From the NCBI GenBank assembly GCA_030848925.1, contig JANFFA010000002.1:1-64000 (forward strand): 64,000 nucleotides of DNA, read 5' to 3'. This document shows positions 1 through 8,776 of the stretch, one piece after another. How positions within the stretch are numbered: the stretch's first letter is position 1; each line of letters begins with the position of its first letter. A model generated the notes under the pieces. That model did no database searches. It saw nothing but the letters and a program-made list of their open reading frames with translations, and had not been told where the DNA came from. The DNA is from Rhodalgimonas zhirmunskyi (lineage in GTDB: Bacteria; Pseudomonadota; Alphaproteobacteria; Rhodobacterales; Rhodobacteraceae). Made by a program: the position numbers and the translations under genes.

Positions 1-378
1 TGAACCAAACCGCCCACATATCTCTTCAGATATTAGCGATTTCAAAGAGCGTAGAGACAAAACAGACTGGATGCGCCACTAGTACCTGGCGCGCCCCGCC
101 TTCGATGCCTCTGTGTTTGTTTGCCTCGCTTCCCTCAAGAGCATCGCTCCCTCAGTCCGTCTGGCGTCCCGTCCGCGCCTCAGCGCCGCCGGTGAAGGGG
201 GTTCTAGAGTTATCGCCTGATACCCGCAACCCCTTTTTTGCAGAAACGCCATAATTTCCTCAAAAACCTATAAAACCTCATAAAATCATTATGTTACGTG
301 ATATTTTCTTTGACCCACCTCTATCCTTTCACAACTTGCCCTAGGGGTAACCTAAGCTCGGATTCTCTACATATTGGG

Positions 379-387
379 TTATCCACA
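379..387 (+). promoter_or_regulatory. Perfect DnaA box
   Basis: The 9-mer TTATCCACA matches the DnaA consensus exactly and sits between the AT-rich stretch and the GANTC cluster. One box alone is weak evidence for an origin. Confidence 0.5.
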
Positions 388-441
388 GGGTTACCCCCAA
401 GAGCCGTGTGACGAGAGCTGTGAATCGGCGATTCATCCGGG

Positions 442-459
442 GTGATTCAGGTGAATCAC
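442..459. repeat. Perfect inverted repeat GTGATTCA-GG-TGAATCAC
   Basis: An 8-bp perfect inverted repeat with a 2-bp spacer, holding two GANTC sites. A second repeat, TGAATC-GGC-GATTCA, lies just upstream at 421-435. The symmetry would suit a dimeric DNA-binding protein as well as methylation. Confidence 0.6.
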
Positions 460-610
460 TCCGAGTCGTGTCGGTGAATCGCAGCTGACTCGGCCAGTTT
501 TCTGCCCTCGCGTTGGATTTTTTCTGAAAGTCGTCCCGATTCACCCCTCCAAGTCCGGGTGATCCGCTGTCCTGCCCCCTATGTTCGGAACAGACGGAGG
601 TACGATCCGT

Positions 611-1243
611 TCAACCGGCGACTCGCGCCGGTGCCCTGCGCCGACCACGGCGCAGCCGAAGCACTAGCAACAGGACGATCAAGCCGAGATCGACCAACGG
701 CTCGATCTGCCAGCCCTTCCGCAACATCACGAAATGCACCGCCGCAAGGATTGCCGCTGGATAGGTAAGGCGGTGCAGCAAGCGCCACCCCTGCCCGCCC
801 ATGCGCCGGATCATCCAATCGTTCGACGTCACGGCCAGCGGCACCAACAAGGCGAAACCCGCCATGCCGACGGTGATATAGGGGCGCTTCACGATATCGG
901 CCCAGATCTGCGCCATCACCTGCACATCGAGAAACAGCCACACCGCCAGATGCGCCACTACATAAAAGAACGCCGAAAGGCCCAGCGCACGGCGATAGCG
1001 GATCAGGTTGATCCGCGTCAGCTTCAGCAGCGGTGTGATCGCCAGCACGCCCACCAACAGCTTGAGCGCGGTCTCTCCATAGGCATGCTCCAACGCCTTG
1101 ATCGGCTCGGGGCCGAGGGCGCCATTCACCCCCTGCCAGAACAGCCATCCGATATGCGCCGCGCACAGTATATATATGGGGGCTGCTGGAACCCGCCTCA
1201 GGGCGCGGTTGATCTTGCCCGCGAAAGCGCCACGCGATGACAT
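611..1243 (-). CDS. msrQ: MsrQ, heme-binding membrane subunit of the MsrPQ methionine sulfoxide reductase
   Basis: This is the YedZ/MsrQ-type membrane cytochrome b that passes electrons from the inner membrane to periplasmic MsrP, which repairs oxidised methionines. The 210-residue protein has about six hydrophobic segments and histidines placed as heme ligands (H98, H157, H170), with a basic C-terminal tail (about 196-207). The start ATG overlaps the msrP stop as ATGA, so the two are translationally coupled and msrP is read first. Length and gene order are normal for the family. Confidence 0.92.
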   Translation of the reverse strand: MSSRGAFAGKINRALRRVPAAPIYILCAAHIGWLFWQGVNGALGPEPIKALEHAYGETALKLLVGVLAITPLLKLTRINLIRYRRALGLSAFFYVVAHLAVWLFLDVQVMAQIWADIVKRPYITVGMAGFALLVPLAVTSNDWMIRRMGGQGWRLLHRLTYPAAILAAVHFVMLRKGWQIEPLVDLGLIVLLLVLRLRRGRRRAPARVAG

Positions 1244-2145
1244 CAGAAATTCGCCTTGAGATCCATGCCCTCATAAAGCCCGGCAACCTCTTGCGCGTAG
1301 CCGTTGAACATCTGTGTCGGAACCTTCGAGGCAAACAGCCCACCGCCAAGCCGCCGCTCGCTGGCCTGCGACCAGCGGGGGTGATCCACCTCGGGGTTCA
1401 CGTTGGAATAGAACCCGTATTCACGCGCATTGGCCTTGTTCCAGCTGGTCGGCGGCTGCGTGTCGGTCAGGGTGATCCGCACCACCGACTTGATCGACTT
1501 GAACCCGTATTTCCACGGCACCACCAAGCGCAGCGGCGCGCCGTTCTGGTTCGGCAGGTCTTTTCCGTAAAGCCCCGTCGCCATGATGGTCAGCGGATGC
1601 ATCGCCTCATCCAGACGCAGCCCCTCGACATAGGGCCAATCCAGCACGGGATAGCGCGTGCCCGGCATCTCGTCCTTGCGCAGCGCTGTTTCAAAGGCCA
1701 CGTATTTCGCCTCCGCTTTCACCCCCGCGAACTGCAACAGATCGGACAGCTCGAACCCCCGCCACGGCACGACCATGCTCCACGCCTCGACACAGCGGAA
1801 CCGATAGAGCCGCTCTTCCTGCGTCATCCGGCCAAGGATGTCTTCGAAGGCATAGGTGCCCGGCTTGTCGACCAGCCCGTCGATCGTCACCGCCCAAGGG
1901 CTGGTGGTCAGGGCGCCCGCGTATTTCACCGGGTCATCCTTACCGGTGCCAAATTCGTAATAGTTGTTGTAGCTGGTGATATCGTCATAGCTGTTGGGTT
2001 CCAGCGTCTCGGCCCGCGCAGTGCCCCCCGCGATCCCGGCAAGGCCAAGCCCCGCCGCGCCCTTCATCAGCGTGCGCCGGTTCAGCCAGACGCGCTCATC
2101 CGTCACGTCACGCTCGGTCAGGTCATTTTTCCAGCGGTAGGCCAT
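1243..2145 (-). CDS. msrP: MsrP, periplasmic protein-methionine-sulfoxide reductase catalytic subunit
   Basis: This molybdenum-cofactor enzyme reduces methionine sulfoxide in periplasmic proteins. The 300-residue protein carries a Tat signal with the twin arginines at 23-24 (NRRTLMKG) followed by a hydrophobic stretch ending near A45. The predicted molybdenum-coordinating cysteine is C118 in [14 protein letters not shown], a signature of the YedY/MsrP sulfite-oxidase fold. The length is typical. It is the first gene of a two-gene operon with msrQ, transcribed leftwards; its upstream gap holds no other gene. Confidence 0.93.
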   Translation of the reverse strand: MAYRWKNDLTERDVTDERVWLNRRTLMKGAAGLGLAGIAGGTARAETLEPNSYDDITSYNNYYEFGTGKDDPVKYAGALTTSPWAVTIDGLVDKPGTYAFEDILGRMTQEERLYRFRCVEAWSMVVPWRGFELSDLLQFAGVKAEAKYVAFETALRKDEMPGTRYPVLDWPYVEGLRLDEAMHPLTIMATGLYGKDLPNQNGAPLRLVVPWKYGFKSIKSVVRITLTDTQPPTSWNKANAREYGFYSNVNPEVDHPRWSQASERRLGGGLFASKVPTQMFNGYAQEVAGLYEGMDLKANF

Positions 2146-2268
2146 CTGTCACTCCATAGGATGCTTGCTTGAAACAAACCTAGGAATGGGTGTGGCCGTC
2201 GCCAAGGCACACTCTCTCACGTTGCCGGTAGGGCGTTGTAACAATCGCAGGGGCCCAAGCCCCCGTTT

Positions 2269-3783
2269 CTACCTTTCGGCCTGCACGCCCAGCCCGTCCT
2301 GACTGGGATAAAGCCGGTTCATCGGGATCGACGCGCCATCGGGCTGCACCACGCGCACATGCCGACGCCGCATCTCGCGTGGTTCGGTCACGCCTACGGA
2401 ATGGGCAATCATCTCGACCTCGTGAATGACCGAATGGGCATAGCGCTCAACGCGATGCTCTTTCTCTTCCACGACAAGCCCGCGTTGCAACTTGGGATCA
2501 TGCGTCGTGATTCCCGTCGGACAGGTGTTCTTGTTACAGCGCAGCGCCTGAATACAGCCCAGCGAAAACAGGAAGCCGCGCCCCGAGGTCACGAAATCCG
2601 CGCCCGAACACACCGCCCAGGCCACATCGCCGGGATTGACCAGCTTGCCACTGGCCACGATACGAATCCGCTCTTTCAACCCGTGTCGGTCGCGCAGGTC
2701 CACCACCCGGGGAAGCGCCTCGCGAATGGGCATGCCGACCAGATCCATCAGCGGCATCGGTGCCGCCCCGGTGCCGCCTTCACCGCCATCGATGGTGATG
2801 AAATCCGGCGCGCTTTCCGCCCCCCGGTGCAAGATCAACTCGAAGAAATCCACCCACGGATCGGACGACCCCAGCACCGTCTTGATCCCCACCGGTTTGC
2901 CCGTCACCTCGCGGATATGGGCAATCGTATCCAACAGGTCGCCCCAGTCGTCGATCTCGGCATGACGGTTGGGCGAGATCGACGCCTTGCCCTCTGGAAT
3001 ACCCCGGATCTCGGCGATCTCGGCGCTGACCTTCTCTGCGGGCAGCATACCGCCCTTGCCGGGTTTGGCCCCCTGCGCCAGCTTCAACTCGAACATCCGC
3101 ACCAGCGGGTTCTCGGCGATCTGGCGCAGCTTCTCGTCGCTCAGGTTGCCGGCCTCATCGCGCACGCCGTATTTCGCCGTGCCGATCTGGAAAACGATGT
3201 CACACCCACCTTCAAGGTGAAACGGGCTCAGCCCCCCCTCCCCGGTGTTGAGCCAGATCCCGGCCCGCGCCGCCCCCCGGCTCAGCGCGCGGATCGCCGG
3301 GCGCGACAGCGCGCCATAGCTCATCCCCGAGATGTTGAAGATCGACTTGGCATTATAAGGCAGCTTCGCATAGGGCCCGATTACCATCGGCGCGGTCTGG
3401 GCGTATTGCTCTTCCAGCGGCGGGAAGGCGGCGTTCATGAAAATCGGCGTCCCCGGCAGGCTTAGGTTCCGGGTCGAACCGAACGCAACCGTATTCGACA
3501 CCCCTTCCCCCGCGCGATAAACCCAATCGCGCTGCGCCCGGTTGAACGGCATTTCCTCGCGGTCCATCGCAAAGAAATACTGTCGGAAAAATTCGCCCAG
3601 CTTGGTAAACACACCGCGAAACCGCCCGATCACCGGGTAATTGCGCCGGATCGCATCCTTGGCCTGCACCTTGTCGACGATGTAGAACAGCAAGACCAGC
3701 GCCGCCCCCGTGCCGATCACGAGGAAAAACAGCATCACCAGTATATTGAGTGCCTGCGTCGCATAGCCCATGGCGAACCCCAT
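2269..3783 (-). CDS. Membrane-anchored FMN-binding glutamate-synthase-family protein
   Basis: The protein (504 aa) has a hydrophobic N-terminal segment (about 8-36) followed by a domain like the FMN-binding synthase barrel of glutamate synthase. Visible motifs include TIDGGEGGTGAAP, GKLVNPGDVAWAV and a C-x5-C-x4-C cysteine cluster (GCIQALRCNKNTC) like the 3Fe-4S site of GltB. It lacks the amidotransferase domain, so it is not a complete glutamate synthase. Stand-alone proteins of this kind are common in proteobacteria and their substrate is usually unassigned. It stands alone, divergent from the DUF302 gene. Confidence 0.8.
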   Translation of the reverse strand: MGFAMGYATQALNILVMLFFLVIGTGAALVLLFYIVDKVQAKDAIRRNYPVIGRFRGVFTKLGEFFRQYFFAMDREEMPFNRAQRDWVYRAGEGVSNTVAFGSTRNLSLPGTPIFMNAAFPPLEEQYAQTAPMVIGPYAKLPYNAKSIFNISGMSYGALSRPAIRALSRGAARAGIWLNTGEGGLSPFHLEGGCDIVFQIGTAKYGVRDEAGNLSDEKLRQIAENPLVRMFELKLAQGAKPGKGGMLPAEKVSAEIAEIRGIPEGKASISPNRHAEIDDWGDLLDTIAHIREVTGKPVGIKTVLGSSDPWVDFFELILHRGAESAPDFITIDGGEGGTGAAPMPLMDLVGMPIREALPRVVDLRDRHGLKERIRIVASGKLVNPGDVAWAVCSGADFVTSGRGFLFSLGCIQALRCNKNTCPTGITTHDPKLQRGLVVEEKEHRVERYAHSVIHEVEMIAHSVGVTEPREMRRRHVRVVQPDGASIPMNRLYPSQDGLGVQAER

Positions 3784-3882
3784 TGTTTATTTGTAACCAT
3801 TGCGCCCAATCTTGGCCTCATCCTGCGGCAGGCACCGCGGCGGGGCAAGTCGGATCAACCCAAGTCCCTCGGGAGGAGAGAA

Positions 3883-4338
3883 ATGAAACACCTGATCAAG
3901 GCCACCCTCGCCACCGCCACGCTGGCCCTCGCGGCCATCCCCGCCCACGCCGCCGATGGCGTGATCACCTACAAGACAGACCAGGATTTCGACGACGTCA
4001 CCTTCGGTCTGGAAAACGCGATCATCGAGGCCGGCCTCGTGATCGACCACGTCAGCCACACCGGTGACATGCTCGAACGCACCCGGGGTGATGTCGGATC
4101 GGATGTGACCATCTTCCAGCATGCCGACATCTATTCCTTCTGCTCGGCCGCTGTCTCGCGCAAGGTGATGGAGGCCGACCCGATGAACGTGGTCTTCTGC
4201 CCCTACGACGTGTTCGTCATGCAACTTCCCGATAGCGAAGACGTGGTCGTCGGCTTTCGCGAATATCCCGAAGGCCCGATGCAGGACGTGCAGAAAATGC
4301 TCGACGATATTGTGAAATCCGCTCTGGGGACGGAATAA
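3883..4338 (+). CDS. Secreted DUF302 protein
   Basis: The 151-residue product has a clear N-terminal signal peptide (about 1-23, ending AHA) and a body that resembles DUF302, a small alpha/beta domain of unknown function often found in periplasmic proteins. The start follows a strong ribosome site (GGGAGGAGAG) by a few bases. It is a single gene between a divergent glutamate-synthase-like gene and convergent clpB, and shares a bidirectional terminator with clpB. Its role cannot be read from the sequence. Confidence 0.8.
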   Translation: MKHLIKATLATATLALAAIPAHAADGVITYKTDQDFDDVTFGLENAIIEAGLVIDHVSHTGDMLERTRGDVGSDVTIFQHADIYSFCSAAVSRKVMEADPMNVVFCPYDVFVMQLPDSEDVVVGFREYPEGPMQDVQKMLDDIVKSALGTE

Positions 4339-4380
4339 GACCAGTCGCTTTCGCGCGCCGTCATGCGGGCGCGGCAAGTA

Positions 4381-4414
4381 AAAAAACCGCCCGGAGCATC
4401 CTCCGGGCGGTTTT
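4381..4414. terminator. Bidirectional intrinsic terminator between the DUF302 gene and clpB
   Basis: A 10-bp stem (4387-4396 with 4401-4410, CCGCCCGGAG/CTCCGGGCGG) and a CATC loop, flanked by six A on the left and four T on the right, so it can work in both directions for the two convergent genes. Confidence 0.85.
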
Positions 4415-4435
4415 CTTCATTTCAGGCGTCGCAGG

Positions 4436-7054
4436 TCAGTGCACCACGGCGTCGTCGGGCTTGGGCGAGTTGGTGTTGCCCACCCGCTCCCCTATGATCA
4501 GCCCCTCGGCCCCCGCCGTTACCGGCACGATGCTGCCGTCGGGGATATCCCCGGCAAGGATCGCTTCGGCCAGCGGATCCTGCAAGGCGCGCTGGATCAC
4601 CCGCTTGAGCGGACGCGCGCCATAGACCGGATCATAGCCCTCGTCGGCCAGCCACTTCCTCGCCGCGTCGTCCAACTCCAGCGCGATCTTCCGCGCCGCC
4701 AGCCGCTTCTGCAACCGGGCCATCTGGATGGTGACGATACCGTCCATGTTCTCGCGGCTGAGCCGGTCGAAGATGATCATGTCATCCAGACGGTTCAGGA
4801 ACTCGGGTCGGAAATGTGCCCGCACCGCGTCCATCACGTCACGCTTGGCCTGCGCCCCATCCGATCCTTCGGGAAGTTGCGACAGCGCTTGGCTTCCAAG
4901 GTTTGACGTCAGCACGATCAGCGTCTGCTTGAAGTCCACCGTGCGGCCCTGCCCATCGGTCAGGACACCATCGTCCAGCACCTGCAAGAGCACGTTGAAC
5001 ACCTCGGGGTGTGCCTTCTCGACCTCGTCGAACAGCACCACCTGATAGGGGCGCCGGCGCACGGCCTCGGTCAACACACCGCCCTCGTCATAGCCGACAT
5101 AACCCGGAGGCGCGCCGATCAGACGGGAAACCGAGTGCTTCTCCATGAACTCCGACATGTCGATCCGCACCATGGCGTTGTCGTCGTCGAACAGGAACTC
5201 GGCCACTGCCTTGGTCAGCTCGGTTTTACCCACACCCGTCGGCCCAAGGAACAGGAACGATCCAAGCGGACGGCCCTCGTCGTTCAGGCCCGCACGCGCC
5301 CGGCGCACGGCATTCGATACCGCCTTGATCGCCGAATCCTGTCCGATCACCCGCCGATGCAGGTTCTCTTCCATGCCCAGCAGCTTTTCACGCTCGCCTT
5401 CCAGCATCTTACCGGCGGGAATGCCGGTCCAACGCTCGACCACGCTCGCGATCTGCTCGGGGCGCACGGCCTCTTCGACCATCACGTCCTGCTCTTCGGC
5501 CTTTTCGGCTTCGACAAGCTGCTTTTCAAGCTGCGGGATGACGCCATAGGAAAGCTCACCCGCCTTGGCGAGGTTGCCCTCACGCTTGGCGATGTCCAGC
5601 TCGGCACGCGCCCGGTCGAGTTGCTCTTTCAGGTCGCGGGCCGAGGCCAGCTTGTCACGCTCGGCCTGCCACTTGGCCGTCATCTCGGCGCTTTTCTCCT
5701 GAAGATCGGCCAGTTCCTTGAGCAGCGTTTCAAGCCGGTCTTTCGATGCCTGGTCGTCTTCCTTCTTCAGGGCCTCGACCTCGATCTGCATCTGCAGGAT
5801 GTTTCGATCCAGCTGATCCAGCTCTTCGGGCTTGGAATCCACCTCCATGCGCAGGCGGCTTGCCGCTTCGTCCATCAGGTCGATCGCCTTGTCGGGCAGG
5901 AACCGGTCAGTGATGTAGCGATGCGAAAGCGTCGCCGCCGCCACGAGGGCGCTGTCACTGATCCGCACACCGTGGTGAAGCTCGTACTTCTCCTTGATGC
6001 CGCGCAGGATCGAAATCGTATCCTCGACCGTCGGCTCGCTGATCAGCACCGGCTGGAACCGGCGTGCAAGGGCCGCGTCTTTTTCAACGTATTTGCGATA
6101 CTCATCCAGCGTGGTCGCACCGATACAGTGCAATTCACCCCGCGCCAGCGCCGGTTTGATCAGGTTGGCCGCGTCCATCGCGCCATCGCTTTTGCCCGCG
6201 CCCACAAGCGTGTGCATCTCGTCGATGAACAGGATGATTTCGCCCGCGGCTTCCGTCACCTCGGTCAGAACCGCCTTGAGCCGCTCTTCGAACTCACCGC
6301 GGTACTTCGCCCCCGCGATCAGCGCGCCCATGTCGAGCGCCAGAAGCTTCTTGTTCCGCAGGCTCTCGGGCACGTCGCCATTGATGATCCGCAGGGCCAT
6401 GCCCTCGGCGATCGCGGTTTTACCGACGCCCGGTTCACCAATCAGAACGGGGTTGTTCTTGGTCCGGCGCGACAACACCTGCATCGCGCGGCGAATTTCT
6501 TCGTCACGCCCGATGATCGGGTCGATCTTGCCTTCCTCGGCGGCCTGGGTCAGGTCACGCGCGTATTTCTTGAGCGCGTCATAGCCTTCCTCGGCACTGG
6601 CGGAATCGGCCGTGCGGCCTTTGCGAATGTCGTTGATTGCCGCGTTCAGCGCCTGCGCATTCACTGCACCCGCTTCCAGCGCTTCCTTGGCCTTGGATTT
6701 GACCATGCACAGCGCCATCAGCAGCCGTTCGACCGGCACGAAACTGTCGCCCGCCTTGGTGGCAAGTTTTTCCGCCTCGTCCAAAACCTTGGCCATCTGG
6801 CCGTCCATATAGACCTGACCCGCGTCACCGCTGACCTTGGGCAGCTTCGACACCGCCAGATCAACAGCCTCGACCACGCGCGCAGGCTCGCCGCCCGCCC
6901 GTTTGATCAGGTTGGACGAAAGCCCCTGATCGTCATCCATCAATGCTTTCAACAGGTGTTCGGGAAGAAGCCGTTGGTGATCTTCCCGCATTGCGATCGT
7001 CTGTGCCGCCTGCAAAAAGCCGCGCGACCGCTCAGTGAACTTCTCCAAGTTCAT
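4436..7054 (-). CDS. clpB: ClpB, ATP-dependent disaggregase
   Basis: ClpB is the Hsp100 hexameric unfoldase that rescues aggregated proteins together with DnaK. At 872 residues it has the family layout: N-terminal domain (1-145), first AAA+ module with Walker A GEPGVGKT, a long coiled-coil middle domain, and a second AAA+ module with Walker A GPTGVGKT. The start at 7054 ([12 protein letters not shown]) is chosen because GAAAAGGAGAG lies just upstream; an earlier in-frame ATG at 7072 would place that ribosome site inside the gene. A heat-shock-type promoter is visible upstream at 7128-7162. Confidence 0.97.
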   Translation of the reverse strand: MNLEKFTERSRGFLQAAQTIAMREDHQRLLPEHLLKALMDDDQGLSSNLIKRAGGEPARVVEAVDLAVSKLPKVSGDAGQVYMDGQMAKVLDEAEKLATKAGDSFVPVERLLMALCMVKSKAKEALEAGAVNAQALNAAINDIRKGRTADSASAEEGYDALKKYARDLTQAAEEGKIDPIIGRDEEIRRAMQVLSRRTKNNPVLIGEPGVGKTAIAEGMALRIINGDVPESLRNKKLLALDMGALIAGAKYRGEFEERLKAVLTEVTEAAGEIILFIDEMHTLVGAGKSDGAMDAANLIKPALARGELHCIGATTLDEYRKYVEKDAALARRFQPVLISEPTVEDTISILRGIKEKYELHHGVRISDSALVAAATLSHRYITDRFLPDKAIDLMDEAASRLRMEVDSKPEELDQLDRNILQMQIEVEALKKEDDQASKDRLETLLKELADLQEKSAEMTAKWQAERDKLASARDLKEQLDRARAELDIAKREGNLAKAGELSYGVIPQLEKQLVEAEKAEEQDVMVEEAVRPEQIASVVERWTGIPAGKMLEGEREKLLGMEENLHRRVIGQDSAIKAVSNAVRRARAGLNDEGRPLGSFLFLGPTGVGKTELTKAVAEFLFDDDNAMVRIDMSEFMEKHSVSRLIGAPPGYVGYDEGGVLTEAVRRRPYQVVLFDEVEKAHPEVFNVLLQVLDDGVLTDGQGRTVDFKQTLIVLTSNLGSQALSQLPEGSDGAQAKRDVMDAVRAHFRPEFLNRLDDMIIFDRLSRENMDGIVTIQMARLQKRLAARKIALELDDAARKWLADEGYDPVYGARPLKRVIQRALQDPLAEAILAGDIPDGSIVPVTAGAEGLIIGERVGNTNSPKPDDAVVH

Positions 7055-7127
7055 GGGTACTCTCCTTTTCAAAGCGTTCCCAAGTCTTTCGCACCCATCA
7101 AAGGCATGCGGTTTTCGGGAACCTCAG

Positions 7128-7162
7128 GATAATATTTGGGGGGAGGCCAGCGCCGTTCAAGC
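7128..7162 (-). promoter_or_regulatory. Candidate RpoH (heat-shock sigma) promoter of clpB
   Basis: On the minus strand CTTGAA (7161-7156) is followed about 18 bases later by CCAAATATT, close to the alphaproteobacterial RpoH pattern CTTG-N17/18-CYTATnT. It lies about 75-105 bp before the clpB start. clpB is a standard RpoH target; the assignment is by eye. Confidence 0.45.
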
Positions 7163-7237
7163 GGACCAATGCGGAAAATCGCACGGAATCTCACTTTTTT
7201 GTGATCGCATCTTCAAAAATGTCTTGGAACTTTCATC

Positions 7238-7257
7238 TTATCCACAGGTTATCCACA
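7238..7257 (+). promoter_or_regulatory. Two tandem perfect DnaA boxes
   Basis: TTATCCACA occurs at 7238-7246 and again at 7249-7257, same orientation, two bases apart. They lie 70-90 bp before the small unknown gene at 7327 and upstream of the divergent clpB. This could mean DnaA-dependent transcription or DnaA titration. Confidence 0.6.
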
Positions 7258-7326
7258 CAATGGTCAAGCGAAAATTGGCCAAGGGAGAACCTTTTCCAAG
7301 GTGTCGAGCAGAAAGGACACACAGTC

Positions 7327-7629
7327 ATGCGTATCGAGAAACTCCGCATCAACGACATTCGTTACAACCCCGAGCGCGAAGGCTTCGAAGCCCTCGTCAC
7401 GGTTCATGATGCCGGCCTCGCGTGGCGCTACCCAAGTTTCGTGCCCGCCCCGATGCACGCTGAATTCAAAATTCTGGCCAGTGGTCTGACAGCGCGCGCC
7501 ATCGCGGCGCACCGCTCGAACGAGCCGGGCATGCGGATGCACCTGCGCCCGTTGGTGACAACGGCCCCCATGCCAAGCGCCCCTGCGCCGCAAGAACAGA
7601 CGTTCGAACACCTGCCGTTCGCGGCCTGA
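7327..7629 (+). CDS. Conserved-looking small protein of unknown function
   Basis: A 100-residue product, MRIEKLRINDIRYNPE..., without signal peptide or membrane segment and with a Pro/Ala-rich C-terminal third. The start at 7327 is preceded by AGAAAGGA at a sensible distance; an earlier in-frame GTG at 7201 would include the DnaA boxes and is unlikely. Third-position G/C bias agrees with its being coding. I do not recognise the family. It is divergent from clpB and has two DnaA boxes in its leader or promoter. Confidence 0.65.
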   Translation: MRIEKLRINDIRYNPEREGFEALVTVHDAGLAWRYPSFVPAPMHAEFKILASGLTARAIAAHRSNEPGMRMHLRPLVTTAPMPSAPAPQEQTFEHLPFAA

Positions 7630-7958
7630 TCGAACCCAACCCAATAGCCGTGGCGCGCCTGTCCCCATTCGTGCGCCATCGGTTGACCAGAGACGTGGCC
7701 CATTCTGCGCACCTGCCTGTCGCAGATCCTGCCTCAGCGCCACGCCAACTGGAGAAAGGAGCGCGCCTGACCCGGGCGAGGATCTGTCCCCCTCCGCCGC
7801 AGTAAGGCGCGCTCCGCTTTTTTCCCGATTTCGCTAAACATGCACACCGCGCCCGGCGCGATCCCCCGCTCTGGCGGGCGGTCCTGCGCGCCTCTCCCTT
7901 GCCAAGCCGCCCGCGCCCTGCCAAAACCCGGCAAATTTGCCGCGAAGGAGCGCCCCAA
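7630..7958. other. Intergenic region before pyrF
   Basis: No open frame here is convincing. The stretch holds a long-loop hairpin with T-tract (7758-7823, listed separately) and the pyrF ribosome site AAGGAG at its right end. Confidence 0.6.
7758..7823 (+). terminator. Long-loop hairpin with T-tract, terminator or small RNA end
   Basis: GGAGCGCGCC (7758-7767) pairs perfectly with GGCGCGCTCC (7806-7815) across a 38-base loop and is followed by GC and six T. It could end transcription from the gene at 7327, or be the 3' part of a small RNA or pyrF leader element. Confidence 0.45.
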
Positions 7959-8651
7959 ATGCCCGCAGATGACCGCCTGATCGTCGCCCTCGATGTGCCC
8001 AACGCGCTCGAAGGCCTGCAACTGGCCGAAAAGCTGGGCGATGCCGTCAGCTTCTACAAGATCGGCTTGGGCATGCTGACCACAGGCGGTCTCGCTCTGG
8101 CCAACGAATTGAAGTCGGAACACGGCAAGCGCATCTTCCTCGACATGAAACTGTTCGACATCGGCGCGACGGTGGAAAACGCGGTGCGCGGGCTGGCACA
8201 GTTCGAGCTCGATTTCCTCACCGTGCATGGCGACCCCCATGTCGTGCGTGCCGCCAAGGAAGGCGCCGCCGGGAAGGACATGAAAATCCTCGCCGTCACC
8301 ATCCTCACCTCGCTCGACCGTGCTGATCTGGATGACGGCATGATGAAGCCTGGTGACATGCAGGACATGGTCACCGAACGCGCCGCCCGCGCGCTCGAGG
8401 CGGGCGCCGATGGCGTCATCGCCTCCCCGCAAGAGGCCGCGCTGATCCGCGCCCTGCCCGAGGCCAAGGACCGCCTGATCGTCACCCCCGGCGTGCGCCC
8501 CGCGGGCAGTGCCCTTGGCGATCAAAAGCGCGTCGCAACGCCCGGACAGGCGATCACCGACGGGGCCGATCATATCGTCGTCGGCCGCCCCATCTGGAAA
8601 GCCGCCGATCCCGCCGGTGCCGCCCGCGCCGTGCTGGCCGAGCTGCCCTGA
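7959..8651 (+). CDS. pyrF: Orotidine 5'-phosphate decarboxylase
   Basis: It catalyses the last step of de novo UMP synthesis, decarboxylating OMP. The 230-residue barrel shows the catalytic D-x-K-x-x-D array at D62, K64 and D67 (LDMKLFDI), the N-terminal LIVALDVPN strand, and the phosphate-binding end VTPGVRP...ITDGADHIVVGRPI. The start follows AAGGAGCGCCCCAA; upstream in-frame codons have no ribosome site. It is a lone gene, as is usual for pyrF outside pyr operons. Confidence 0.97.
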   Translation: MPADDRLIVALDVPNALEGLQLAEKLGDAVSFYKIGLGMLTTGGLALANELKSEHGKRIFLDMKLFDIGATVENAVRGLAQFELDFLTVHGDPHVVRAAKEGAAGKDMKILAVTILTSLDRADLDDGMMKPGDMQDMVTERAARALEAGADGVIASPQEAALIRALPEAKDRLIVTPGVRPAGSALGDQKRVATPGQAITDGADHIVVGRPIWKAADPAGAARAVLAELP

Positions 8652-8776
8652 TCGAACGACCCTGATCAACCGGCCCGGACAAGGCCCGGATAAGGCGCGA
8701 AGCAACGTCCGGAATTCCACCATTGCGCGAATTGCCCACCTGACGCACCCTTTCAACGGAAAGGGAGGGCCGCACC

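Larger units (their letters stand above)
1..610. other. Non-coding region, candidate replication-origin or cell-cycle control region
   Basis: No open frame here looks like a gene; the only frame of note (341-544, minus) is short and reads through repeated sequence. Seen directly: an AT-rich stretch at about 236-330, a perfect DnaA box TTATCCACA at 379-387, and nine GANTC sites at 361, 422, 430, 444, 453, 463, 476, 487 and 538. Two perfect inverted repeats lie inside the GANTC cluster (421-435 and 442-459). GANTC is the target of the CcrM methyltransferase, which in alphaproteobacteria marks origins and cell-cycle promoters. Origin function is an inference; a long promoter region of a gene to the left, such as one reading leftwards, is the main alternative. 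Confidence 0.5.

Noticed and set aside
5009-7132. A 707-codon open frame on the plus strand opposite clpB
   Set aside because: It is an antisense shadow of high-GC codon bias in clpB; it has no ribosome site or recognisable motif.
7120-7145. A further copy of the CCCCAAATACTC intergenic motif near clpB
   Set aside because: The match is short and the same bases fit the -10 of a heat-shock promoter better.
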